DNA from: Hyphomonadaceae bacterium
GTDB taxonomy: Bacteria; Pseudomonadota; Alphaproteobacteria; Caulobacterales; Aquidulcibacteraceae
Direction: 5' to 3'
NCBI GenBank assembly: GCA_019636095.1
Contig: JAHBYF010000006.1
Coordinates: 62,001-126,000 of the forward strand
DNA length: 64,000 bases
Position numbers and translations under genes: made by a program
In this document: positions 18,885 through 28,512 of the stretch, in pieces
Numbering within the stretch: position 1 is the first letter of the stretch
Layout: each line of letters starts with the position of its first letter
The notes under the pieces: model-generated
What the model saw: only the letters and a program-made list of their open reading frames with translations
Told to the model about the DNA's origin: nothing
The model's database searches: none

Positions 18885-20051
18885 TTGCCGCGTCCGCGAA
18901 GCATCTCCATAACGCGGCCAGTGACCATTGCACCCTCCCCAAAGCCTTCGCTGGCTGGCCTTTCCAAGGCTGAGCTGGCCGAGAAGCTTATTGCCGTTAG
19001 CGTCGAGCCGAAGAAGGCGAAGATGCGGGTCGAGCAATTGTGGCGCTGGATCTACCATTACGGCGTGACCGACTTCGCGGCGATGACCAACGTCGCGAAG
19101 GAGCTGCGCGCGACGCTCGGCGAGCACTACACGCTTGAACGGCCCGAAATCGTCACTCAGCAGATCAGCACGGACGGCACGCGCAAGTGGCTGATCCGGC
19201 TTGGCCCCGGCGTCGAAGCAGAAGCCGTGTTCATTCCGGGCGTTGGCAAGGCGGGCGCGTTGTGCGTGAGCTCGCAGGTCGGCTGCACGCTGAACTGCAC
19301 CTTCTGCCACACCGGCACGCAAAAGCTGGTCCGCAATCTGACCTCCGCCGAGATCGTCACGCAGGTGATGATCGCACGCGATGCGCTTGGTGAATGGCCG
19401 ACGCAGGAACGCCCGCTGAATGACGGCGACCGTCAGTTGACGAACCTCGTGTTCATGGGCATGGGCGAACCCCTCTATAATCTGGACCATGTCGACACCG
19501 CGATCGACGTGATCTCCGATGGCGACGGCATCTCGATTGGCCGCCGCCGCATCACCGTAAGCACTGCCGGGGTGGCGCCGCGGATCAAGGAACTCGGCGA
19601 TCGCACCGGCGCAATGCTGGCGATCTCGCTGCACGCGACGAACGATGAGTTGCGTAACCAGCTGGTGCCGCTGAACAGGAAATATCAGCTCGAAGAATTG
19701 TTCGCGGCGATCCGGTCTTATCCGTCGCTCAACAACGCCAAGCGCGTGACGTTTGAGTACGTGATGTTGAAGGGCGTGAACGACTCGCTGCCCGAAGCCA
19801 AAGCGCTGGTGAAGCTGCTCGCGGGCATTCCGGCGAAAATCAACCTCATCCCCTTCAATCCGTGGCCCGGAACGCAATACGAGTGTTCGGATTGGAGCAC
19901 GATCGAGGCCTTCGCGGAAGTGCTCAACCGCGCCGGCTATTCGTCGCCGATCCGCACGCCGCGCGGCCGCGATATTCTTGCCGCCTGCGGTCAGCTGCGC
20001 AGCGAAAGCGTGAAACAACGCGCCAGCGAACGGCTGAAGGCCGCGACGTGA
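18885..20051 (+). CDS. rlmN: Dual-specificity 23S rRNA (A2503)/tRNA (A37) C2-methyltransferase
   Basis: This radical-SAM methyltransferase of 388 residues has the CX3CX2C iron-sulfur motif at Cys134, Cys138 and Cys141 ([10 protein letters not shown]) and the catalytic methyl-carrying Cys near the C-terminus in [15 protein letters not shown] and STAGVAP segments are as in RlmN. It methylates A2503 in 23S rRNA and A37 in some tRNAs. The start is taken as TTG at 18885 behind an AGGG site; GTG at 18921 is the main alternative. Its stop overlaps the GTG start of the GNAT gene. Confidence 0.96.
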   Translation: MPRPRSISITRPVTIAPSPKPSLAGLSKAELAEKLIAVSVEPKKAKMRVEQLWRWIYHYGVTDFAAMTNVAKELRATLGEHYTLERPEIVTQQISTDGTRKWLIRLGPGVEAEAVFIPGVGKAGALCVSSQVGCTLNCTFCHTGTQKLVRNLTSAEIVTQVMIARDALGEWPTQERPLNDGDRQLTNLVFMGMGEPLYNLDHVDTAIDVISDGDGISIGRRRITVSTAGVAPRIKELGDRTGAMLAISLHATNDELRNQLVPLNRKYQLEELFAAIRSYPSLNNAKRVTFEYVMLKGVNDSLPEAKALVKLLAGIPAKINLIPFNPWPGTQYECSDWSTIEAFAEVLNRAGYSSPIRTPRGRDILAACGQLRSESVKQRASERLKAAT

Positions 20052-20557
20052 CCGTTACGCCGACGCTCACCGCGCCCGGCATCGTTCTTCGTCCTCTTAT
20101 TCCTACTGACGCTGCTGCGCTGTTCATCGCACTCAGCGATCCCGATGTGCAGCTCTACCGGCGCGCGCCCGCGCACACCGCCCTCTTCGAAACCCAGGCC
20201 TACATCGCCGACACACTCGCCAAGTCGCGCGCCGCGTGGGCCATCACCATCGAAGGCAGCGAGGCGCTGGGCAGGCTCGCTCTGCGCGTGCCGCAACCGG
20301 ACACGGGAGAATTCGGCATTGTCATTCGCGCTGCCGCGCAAGGGCGCGGCTTAGGGCTGAAGGCAATCCAACTGGCCGAAGACTTCGCGTTCGGCGATGT
20401 CGGCGTCCGCGTACTGCGCGCCAACATCGACATCGAGAATGCCGCCTCACGAGGTCTGTTCGCGAGGGCCGGATTTCAGATTGCCGCGCATCTCACGGCT
20501 GATCGCACCACTGACCTAGGCGTGCGTGACAGCGTGCTCATGGAGAAGCTGCGCTAG
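20048..20557 (+). CDS. GNAT family N-acetyltransferase (RimJ/RimL-like)
   Basis: The start is the GTG at 20048, overlapping the rlmN stop (GTGA), giving 169 residues. The protein has the [10 protein letters not shown]-terminus, a GEFGIVIR strand, the acetyl-CoA pyrophosphate loop [10 protein letters not shown] and the [16 protein letters not shown] segment of GNAT acetyltransferases of the RimJ/RimL type. It probably acetylates an amino-terminal amine of a protein or small molecule. It resembles the other GNAT gene at 21741 in length and motif order; the two bracket the membrane protein at 20634. Confidence 0.9.
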   Translation: MTVTPTLTAPGIVLRPLIPTDAAALFIALSDPDVQLYRRAPAHTALFETQAYIADTLAKSRAAWAITIEGSEALGRLALRVPQPDTGEFGIVIRAAAQGRGLGLKAIQLAEDFAFGDVGVRVLRANIDIENAASRGLFARAGFQIAAHLTADRTTDLGVRDSVLMEKLR

Positions 20558-20633
20558 CTTTGCATTCAATTCATCGGAATCGAGGGTGCCACGTTGATCA
20601 ACACGCGCTAACTTGGCCGGTGGAGGGACATCC

Positions 20634-21740
20634 ATGACCAAGAGCACCAGCGCCCGCCTCGCGCGCGACCGCGGCGTATCCGGCTTTTTCGCGTTCCTTG
20701 CTTCGCTACCGCCGCTGGCGGCGATCGTGGGGCTGCTCTATCTCGGTTATGAAGTTGTCACCGACCAACGTGAGGACTTAAGGGCGGACGGCGGCTACCT
20801 GATGATCGCCCTCCTGGCGTTGTTCGCGTTTCTCTTTTTCATCGTCGCCCGCTGGACCTACGACGCCGTTCAAGCCGGCCTGACGCCGCAGCGTGTGCAG
20901 GCGATGTGGCTGCGGCGGTTTCAATCGGAGAGCGGCGATGCGTTCCGCACATCGCGTGTCGTCGACCGGCTTTCGCGTCATGGCATATCGGCGCTTACGC
21001 TACAGGATCGCGACGTACAGCTATCGTTTGAGCAGCGCCGCAATCGGCTCGCGCCAATGTTCTGGTTGCTGTTCCTGCCTGTCGCCGGCGCGGTCGTTTA
21101 TTTGATCTATCAGGGTTGGCTGAGCGCCCAGGCCGACATCATAAACATGCCGCGCGCAGAAACGTTGCAACAAGGCATCGGTCAGATTTTTGGCGCCTTC
21201 TTCGCTCTGATCGTGGTCGCGATCCTGCTGGTGGTTGGCGTCTTTTTCGGCGTGATGGCGACGCTCGTCGTTGTCATGCTGCTCGCCGCGATATCTGGGC
21301 CTATCGGCGCAATGTTTTCCCGCAATCGTGACGACTTCAAATCGCTTCCCCGCCTCCTCGATCGCTTGCAGCGCGGCAAGGGTAGACGCGGCGCCTCGAT
21401 CGTTCGCATTTCCGATGCGAACTGGCGCGAGGCCGTAGCGTCATCTCTCGCGGCTGTGGATGTCGCGATTATCGATCTCACCAATGTCAGTGAGAACGTA
21501 GCGTGGGAGATCGGCGAAGCGGTGCGGAATGTCACACCCTCGGGGTTGGTGTTCATTTGTAGTGAGGGCAGCCAACTCTCCAACGAAGCCCGCGTCGCAG
21601 TGCGCGACGCACTCGGCCGCGAACCGAGCAATGTTGTCTATTACCCCAGCAAGCGCGGAGGCAAAGCCACGCGGTTTGCACGCGCACTGCGCGAGCAGAT
21701 TTATGACGCCGCCGATCTGCGTGGCGCAATGAAGGCCTGA
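20634..21740 (+). CDS. Four-helix membrane protein with a split TIR-like or nucleotide-binding cytosolic domain (no recognised family)
   Basis: ATG 20634 is chosen for its GGAGGGA site; the product has 368 residues. Membrane helices are at about 18-42, 55-73, 140-160 and 184-226 (long, perhaps two). The loop 85-137 (WLRRF, TSRVVDRLSRHGISALTLQDRD) and the C-terminal part 250-368 (VRISDANWREAV, VDVAIIDLT, ENVAWEIGEA) look like the two halves of one alpha/beta domain. The second half resembles TIR and nucleoside 2-deoxyribosyltransferase-like folds, where a Glu in WEIG-type motifs can be catalytic. Function is unknown; a signalling NAD- or nucleotide-processing role is speculation. Its stop abuts the next GNAT start. 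Confidence 0.7.
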   Translation: MTKSTSARLARDRGVSGFFAFLASLPPLAAIVGLLYLGYEVVTDQREDLRADGGYLMIALLALFAFLFFIVARWTYDAVQAGLTPQRVQAMWLRRFQSESGDAFRTSRVVDRLSRHGISALTLQDRDVQLSFEQRRNRLAPMFWLLFLPVAGAVVYLIYQGWLSAQADIINMPRAETLQQGIGQIFGAFFALIVVAILLVVGVFFGVMATLVVVMLLAAISGPIGAMFSRNRDDFKSLPRLLDRLQRGKGRRGASIVRISDANWREAVASSLAAVDVAIIDLTNVSENVAWEIGEAVRNVTPSGLVFICSEGSQLSNEARVAVRDALGREPSNVVYYPSKRGGKATRFARALREQIYDAADLRGAMKA

Positions 21741-22253
21741 ATGACTGTCCCTACCCTCGAAACAACAGGCGTGGTATTGCGCCCGCTTGCTTTGGAAGAC
21801 GCCGAGGCGTTGTTTGCGGCGCACGGCGATGAGCGCACGCATCATTTCTGGTCCGGCCCCGCACATCGCGACGTTGAGCAGACGCGCGCCTACATCGCCG
21901 ACACGATCGCCATGAAAGGCGCGCATGTGTGGGCGATAACCGAAGCCGGCGGCGTCGCGCTAGGGCGTATCGCGCTGTTTGTGCAGCGAGAGGGCGTCGG
22001 CGAGATTGGCATTATCTTGACGCCGGAAGCGACGGGTCGCGGCCTCGCGTCAAAAGCATTAAATCTCGTCGTCGAGTACGGCTTCGGGTCACTCGATCTC
22101 CACCGCATCGCCGCCGACATCGACCCGGACAACAATGCTTCGATTTCGCTGTTTCTGCGTGGCGGATTTCAGCGCGAGGGCGTCCTCCGCGGTAACTGGA
22201 AGACGCACCTCGGCATCCGCGACTCCATCATGATGGCAAAGCTCCGCGACTAG
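21741..22253 (+). CDS. GNAT family N-acetyltransferase (RimJ/RimL-like)
   Basis: This 170-residue acetyltransferase starts directly after the stop of the membrane protein gene. It shows VLRPLALEDAEALF, a GEIGIILTPEATGRGLASKAL acetyl-CoA loop, DPDNNASISLFLRGGFQREG and a final RDSIMMAKL. These match the RimJ/RimL group, in which the enzyme transfers acetyl from acetyl-CoA to an alpha-amine. It is a paralogue of the protein at 20048-20557, and the three genes look like one transcription unit behind rlmN. It is convergent with the terC-family gene. Confidence 0.9.
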   Translation: MTVPTLETTGVVLRPLALEDAEALFAAHGDERTHHFWSGPAHRDVEQTRAYIADTIAMKGAHVWAITEAGGVALGRIALFVQREGVGEIGIILTPEATGRGLASKALNLVVEYGFGSLDLHRIAADIDPDNNASISLFLRGGFQREGVLRGNWKTHLGIRDSIMMAKLRD

Positions 22254-22262
22254 ACGCAGCGC

Positions 22263-23294
22263 TTAGCGCGCCGAATTGCGTGTTCGAAAAAGAGAGTAAA
22301 GGATCGAGCCGCCGATCAGCGCCAATGTTGCGATCAGCGCCCATTGCGGTTCAAGATAAGGCAACCAGCCGAGTTCTTTGGACAAGCCGAAATTCCAAAT
22401 GATCTTCGCGCCGATGAGCACCAACACGAGCGAGAGGCCGTACTTCAAGTACGCGAACCGCTCCACCGCCGCCGCAAGCATGAAATACATCGAGCGTAAA
22501 CCGAGAATTGCAAAGATGTTCGACGTGTAGACAATGAACGGATCGCGGGTGACCGCGAAGATCGCCGGCACGGAATCCACGGCGAAGACGATATCCGCGG
22601 TCTCGACCATGACCAGCGCTAGAAAAAGCGGCGTCGCGTAGGTGGCTAAACGGCCATTCTTGGGATTTGGCGATTTCACAAAGAAGTTGTGATTGTCGAT
22701 TCTGTCCGTCACCTTCAGGCGCTTGCGCATGAATCTGAGGAGCCGATTGTCTTCAAGCTTCATGTCGTGGCTGTCGCCGCCGCTGCTGAGCATGCGCCAA
22801 CCTGTCCAAATCAGAAACGCCGCGAAGAAATAAAGCACCCAGGTCCAGGAGTTCACAACGGCGGCGCCTGCCGAGATGAACAGCGCGCGGAAAACAATCG
22901 CACCGAGAATGCCCCAGAAGAGGACGCGATGCTGATACTCACGCGGAATCGCAAGATAGCCGAAGATCAGCGAAATAACGAAGATGTTGTCGAATGCGAG
23001 CGCTGTCTCCAGCAGATAGCCAGTGAAGAATTGTATCGCCGCTTGCTGATTTAGATTGTCGGGCGAGAGATAGAACACCGGATCGGGATCGTAGACGAAA
23101 TAGACATAAGCGCCGAACGCCAACGCCAACGATGCAAAACCGACCCACATCAACGCGCTCTTTGCGGGCGATACGACGCCATCCTTTTTGTTGACGACGC
23201 CGAGATCAAGCCAAAGCAAGAATCCGATCAGGCCAAGAAACGCGAGCCACAACCAACCCGGTTGCCCCGCGAATTCACTCACGAAGAAATCCAT
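22263..23294 (-). CDS. TerC/Alx-family integral membrane protein, probable manganese exporter
   Basis: The 343-residue protein has about nine membrane helices and the two TerC family motifs: FTGYLLETALAFDNIFV near 92-108 and VMVETADIVFAVDSVPA near 230-246, whose acidic residues are thought to bind metal. Alx and other TerC proteins export Mn2+ in the secretory or inner membrane. The region between helices has a polar loop with NHNFFVKSPNPKN. The 5' region of the mRNA is long and strongly folded (see the leader feature), which fits metal control of translation or termination. Confidence 0.92.
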   Translation of the reverse strand: MDFFVSEFAGQPGWLWLAFLGLIGFLLWLDLGVVNKKDGVVSPAKSALMWVGFASLALAFGAYVYFVYDPDPVFYLSPDNLNQQAAIQFFTGYLLETALAFDNIFVISLIFGYLAIPREYQHRVLFWGILGAIVFRALFISAGAAVVNSWTWVLYFFAAFLIWTGWRMLSSGGDSHDMKLEDNRLLRFMRKRLKVTDRIDNHNFFVKSPNPKNGRLATYATPLFLALVMVETADIVFAVDSVPAIFAVTRDPFIVYTSNIFAILGLRSMYFMLAAAVERFAYLKYGLSLVLVLIGAKIIWNFGLSKELGWLPYLEPQWALIATLALIGGSILYSLFRTRNSAR

Positions 23295-23320
23295 GGATAA
23301 ATCCAGTCGAGCCTAAGGCG

Positions 23321-23512
23321 CCGGCGCATTTGCGCCGGTGCTGATGAAGAGACTTAGAGATTGCAGCTCGAAGCGCCGGGCCATGGACCAGAGGGGCATG
23401 CGCTCGAAGCGCGCCTCTTACGTGCAATCCTCCAGTCCGACATCACGGTCCTTGCGAACCGCCAGAGGGGCCCGGCCTGGCTCCTTTGAGATAGCTTGGA
23501 CGTAAGGTGATA
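23321..23512 (-). promoter_or_regulatory. Structured 5' leader of the terC-family gene, candidate metal-sensing riboswitch
   Basis: No reading frame is supported in the 284 bp between the terC and katG genes. Next to the start lies an 8 bp stem (23321-23328 with 23331-23338) with a two-base spacer that would form close to the ribosome site. Further upstream, 23359-23365 pairs with 23423-23429, enclosing 23391-23394 with 23414-23417 and a GCGC stem (23400-23403 with 23409-23412); another stem is 23463-23466 with 23477-23480. TerC/Alx genes are often under yybP-ykoY Mn2+ riboswitches. The conserved loops of that class were not confirmed by eye, so the class is a guess. Confidence 0.4.
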
Positions 23513-23527
23513 CAACCCCTTTCATGC

Positions 23528-23556
23528 AAAAAGGGCAGCGCGTTGCGCCGCCCTTT
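23528..23556 (-). terminator. Rho-independent terminator of katG (minus strand)
   Basis: AAAGGGC at 23530-23536 pairs with GCCCTTT at 23550-23556, with an inner GCGC stem (23538-23541 with 23545-23548). On the minus strand the stem ends in a run of Ts. It lies about 23 bases after the katG stop and fits an intrinsic terminator for that gene. Confidence 0.8.
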
Positions 23557-23578
23557 CCGCACTATGGTGTACTTCGCG

Positions 23579-25804
<2,226 letters not shown>

Positions 25805-25832
25805 TCAGGGGAGCTAGGCCTAATTGGATTTT

Positions 25833-25848
25833 CTATAGGGACCTATAG
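25833..25848. promoter_or_regulatory. Perfect palindrome upstream of katG, candidate operator
   Basis: CTATAGG, a two-base spacer and CCTATAG form an exact 7-2-7 inverted repeat about 65 bp before the katG start, in the 129 bp gap behind the KAS III gene. The ATAG/CTAT elements recall OxyR half-sites, but their spacing is 10 and not the 11 bp expected, so OxyR binding is only possible. Confidence 0.4.
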
Positions 25849-25896
25849 AGGGAGCCTTTGGCGGATCTCCAAGCGAACCTCGATTGTGTTCGTCGC

Positions 25897-27021
25897 TCAG
25901 AGCTGCTCGACGAACGATAGATTCCGCAGGCCGTTGCCGCTGCGTTCTTTGGCGTTGGTCTTGCCGCCACGGATGCCGTTGATGATCTCGAGCGCGGTGC
26001 GCTTGTTCGCGGGCAGATCAGCCTCGCTCTGACTCAACGGCGTCACGCGATCGCCCCAGCGCACGAGGTGCGCACAGACGGTGAGGCCGGCGCCGAAGGC
26101 CGGCATGAGCACGAGCGAGCCCGGTTTCACGCGGCCCTCCTCCAGCGCTTCCGCGAGCGCAACCGGAACAGTCGCGGCGCTCATGTTGCCGTAGCGCTCG
26201 ACGGTTAGCATTACCTTGTCCATCGGAACGCCGCTCCGCGTCACGACTGCCTCAATGATGCGCATGTTGGCTTGATGGGGGACGACGAGATCAATGTCCG
26301 CGGCTGTCACCCCGCACTTGGCCATCACAGCCTGGCTTGCCTGGACCATGCCGGTGACGGCGCGCTTGAAAATTTCTGGGCCATCGAAATCCCAGTCGGT
26401 GTCGCCCATGGTGATGCCGCGATTGACGTAAGCTGTGCCCATGCCGCGCACGCGCAGTGTCTGACGCGCGTCAGCAATACAGCCGAGTTGTTCACCAAGA
26501 ATGCCTTCTTGCTTATCGGTCGCCTGAACGACGACGGCCGCGCAACCATCGCCGAACAAAACCGCGACGTTGCGGTTCTCCCAATCCATGAACGGCGAAA
26601 TCCACTCGACGCCGATGACGATGGCGTTCTTCACAACGCCCGTGCGGATCATCGCTGTCGCAGTAGAGAGCGAGTAGAGAAAGCTCGTGCAGGCCGTGTT
26701 GACATCCATCGACGCGGCTTTCGTCGCGCCAATCGCGGCCTGTACGCCCGAGGCCGAGTTGGGCACCTGCTCGTCATTGCTGCAGCTGCCATAGACAATG
26801 AGATCAACGTCCTTTGCATCGAGACCAGCGCACGCGAGTGCGCGCTTGGCCGCGACCACTGCCATCTCACTTGCAGTCACGTGGGAAACGCGGCGCTCCT
26901 TCATACCAGTGCGCGACACGATCCATTCGTCATTGGTATCGAGAAAGGTGGAGAGATCGGCGTTGGTGAGCGTGGCCGGCGGCATGCACTTGCCCCAGCC
27001 TGTGATCGCGGCATACGTCAT
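25897..27021 (-). CDS. 3-oxoacyl-ACP synthase III family protein (FabH-like)
   Basis: The 374-residue thiolase-fold enzyme has the KAS III catalytic triad: Cys111 in NTACTSF, His249 in VPHQANMRI and Asn279 in YGNMSAATVP. FabH condenses acetyl-CoA or another acyl-CoA with malonyl-ACP to start fatty-acid synthesis. This copy carries about 40 extra C-terminal residues beyond the usual 320-330 and is not in a plsX-fabH cluster. It is therefore likely a second, specialised KAS III, for example with a branched or longer starter unit. It is followed by katG, but the operator-like palindrome between them argues for separate transcription. Confidence 0.88.
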   Translation of the reverse strand: MTYAAITGWGKCMPPATLTNADLSTFLDTNDEWIVSRTGMKERRVSHVTASEMAVVAAKRALACAGLDAKDVDLIVYGSCSNDEQVPNSASGVQAAIGATKAASMDVNTACTSFLYSLSTATAMIRTGVVKNAIVIGVEWISPFMDWENRNVAVLFGDGCAAVVVQATDKQEGILGEQLGCIADARQTLRVRGMGTAYVNRGITMGDTDWDFDGPEIFKRAVTGMVQASQAVMAKCGVTAADIDLVVPHQANMRIIEAVVTRSGVPMDKVMLTVERYGNMSAATVPVALAEALEEGRVKPGSLVLMPAFGAGLTVCAHLVRWGDRVTPLSQSEADLPANKRTALEIINGIRGGKTNAKERSGNGLRNLSFVEQL

Positions 27022-27103
27022 GAAGGGCGTTCCTCGAATTTTGTCCGCTACCGCTAGCAGGCAGCAAGGTGCGCGTCATCTGCTAAGCGCCCAAAGCGAG
27101 CCG

Positions 27104-27994
27104 TCAGAGTACTGCCTCGCCCCTAAATACAGGTACGCAGCGGCCAGCGACCGTCGCTGTGATCTCCGCGCCGCGGCGAGAAGCCGTGATTTGCAATAGG
27201 CTGGGGCGACCCATCTCCACACCCTGGCGCACTGTGAAGGCGACGTCGTTAGCCGTGCTGTGGTGCAGCAAGAGCCCAGCAAGGGGCGCGTTGGCGCTCC
27301 CCGTGGCGGGATCTTCCCAAGTGCCAGAGATCGGCGCGAACATGCGCGCGCGGATGTTCGCGCCGTCGCGGCTGTAGACGAAAACTGAGAAGCGGTTGCC
27401 GAGATCAGTGCGCGAAGCGTACGCACGCTTAAAGCCATTGAGATCGGGCGCGCAGCGACCAACCGCGTCATAGAGGACTTCGGCGAACACGTACGGGTTG
27501 CCCATCGAGGCGATCACCGGCGCGTGGGTTGTGGTGACGATGTCGCGCTCCGCGAGGCCGAGGCAATCAGCGATCAGCTGCGGCGTGAACTCCGGGCCCA
27601 CAGAGAGCGGTTGCGGCGCGGTAATCTCGCCGCCGATCACCTGCCCTTTCGTATCGCGCTCAAGCTCAACAGCAACGATGCCCGCGGGCATTTCCAAACG
27701 CAGGTGATCGCCTTGCGCGAGACCCGCTCGCGCAAGCACATAAGCTGTGCCGATGCTGGGGTGCCCGGCAAAAGGCATTTCCGCGGTGCGGTTGAAGATG
27801 CGGACGCGCGCAGTGTTCTCCGCGTTCTCTGGCGGCAGCACGAACGTGGTCTCGCTCAGGTTGAACTCGAAGGCGAGCTTCTGCATTTGCTCCGCCGAGA
27901 GCCCGCCGGCATCTTTGAACACAGCGAGAGGATTGCCGCCGAAACGCGTCTCGGTGAACACATCCACGGTCTCGAACGCATAAGCGGTGGTCAT
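27104..27994 (-). CDS. PhzF family isomerase/epimerase
   Basis: The 296-residue protein has the PhzF/YddE double hot-dog-like fold pattern: FTETRFGGNPLAVF near 13-26, the catalytic Glu48 in FNLSETTFV, a MPFAGHPSIGTAYVL segment and the EDPATGSANAPLAG motif. Members isomerise small substrates by general acid-base chemistry; most are unrelated to phenazine synthesis. No phenazine genes are nearby, so the substrate remains unknown. It stands alone on the minus strand. Confidence 0.88.
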   Translation of the reverse strand: MTTAYAFETVDVFTETRFGGNPLAVFKDAGGLSAEQMQKLAFEFNLSETTFVLPPENAENTARVRIFNRTAEMPFAGHPSIGTAYVLARAGLAQGDHLRLEMPAGIVAVELERDTKGQVIGGEITAPQPLSVGPEFTPQLIADCLGLAERDIVTTTHAPVIASMGNPYVFAEVLYDAVGRCAPDLNGFKRAYASRTDLGNRFSVFVYSRDGANIRARMFAPISGTWEDPATGSANAPLAGLLLHHSTANDVAFTVRQGVEMGRPSLLQITASRRGAEITATVAGRCVPVFRGEAVL

Positions 27995-28104
27995 CAGTGA
28001 GCTCCTGGCCGCTCACGTGGGCGCCGTGGTGCGTAAGCGCAACGATCTTCGATCGTTTCGCCGGCATCACACGGTCGGCGCACGACTCATGTTAGGCGTC
28101 GCCC

Positions 28105-28512
28105 ATGGAACCCATCGCTCAAGCAACTGCAATCGTTCTCGCCGGCGCTTCACTTGGCTGGATCGCGCTTTTCTCGTTCGTGCTGGCGCCGGTGGCGTTC
28201 AAGCAATTCGATGCCGGGCGCGCCGAGCGGCTCGTCAAGCACGTCATGAACTCGGGACACGGTATCCTTGGCCTTATTGCTATCGCCTCGGCCATCGCTT
28301 CGCTGATTGCCGGCGCCGTTGCGGGTGCCGCGACCGCCGCGGTCGGCGGCGTATTCGCGTTCATGTGCAAGTTCGCGTTAGCACCGCGCGACGACAAACC
28401 GCTCAAGGGTCACCGCGTGCTGAAGACGGCGCGCATCGTCGCGTCGGGCCTCACGGCGTTCATCGCGCCGGTTCTGATTGCTGCGATCGTTCTGACGCTA
28501 CTGAAAATCTAA
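28105..28512 (+). CDS. Small four-helix membrane protein, DUF4149/TMEM205-like
   Basis: The 135-residue protein has four hydrophobic helices: about 5-30, 50-78, 80-90 and 110-133. The first ends in FVLAPVAF followed by a polar AGRAERLVKHV segment, a pattern seen in the DUF4149/TMEM205 group. This resemblance is weak and the function is unknown. Its stop overlaps the stop of the convergent DUF4332 gene by four bases. Confidence 0.65.
   Translation: MEPIAQATAIVLAGASLGWIALFSFVLAPVAFKQFDAGRAERLVKHVMNSGHGILGLIAIASAIASLIAGAVAGAATAAVGGVFAFMCKFALAPRDDKPLKGHRVLKTARIVASGLTAFIAPVLIAAIVLTLLKI

Noticed and set aside
18855..20018. Long minus-strand frame of 387 codons opposite rlmN
   Set aside because: It lies wholly on the antisense of a clear rlmN gene, is rich in His/Arg as antisense frames of GC-rich genes are, and shows no family motif.
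25897..27021. Secondary-metabolite synthase suggested by KAS III
   Set aside because: No acyl carrier protein, ketoreductase or other synthase gene is adjacent.
27104..27994. Phenazine biosynthesis cluster suggested by the PhzF-like gene
   Set aside because: No other phz gene is present; most PhzF-family proteins act elsewhere.
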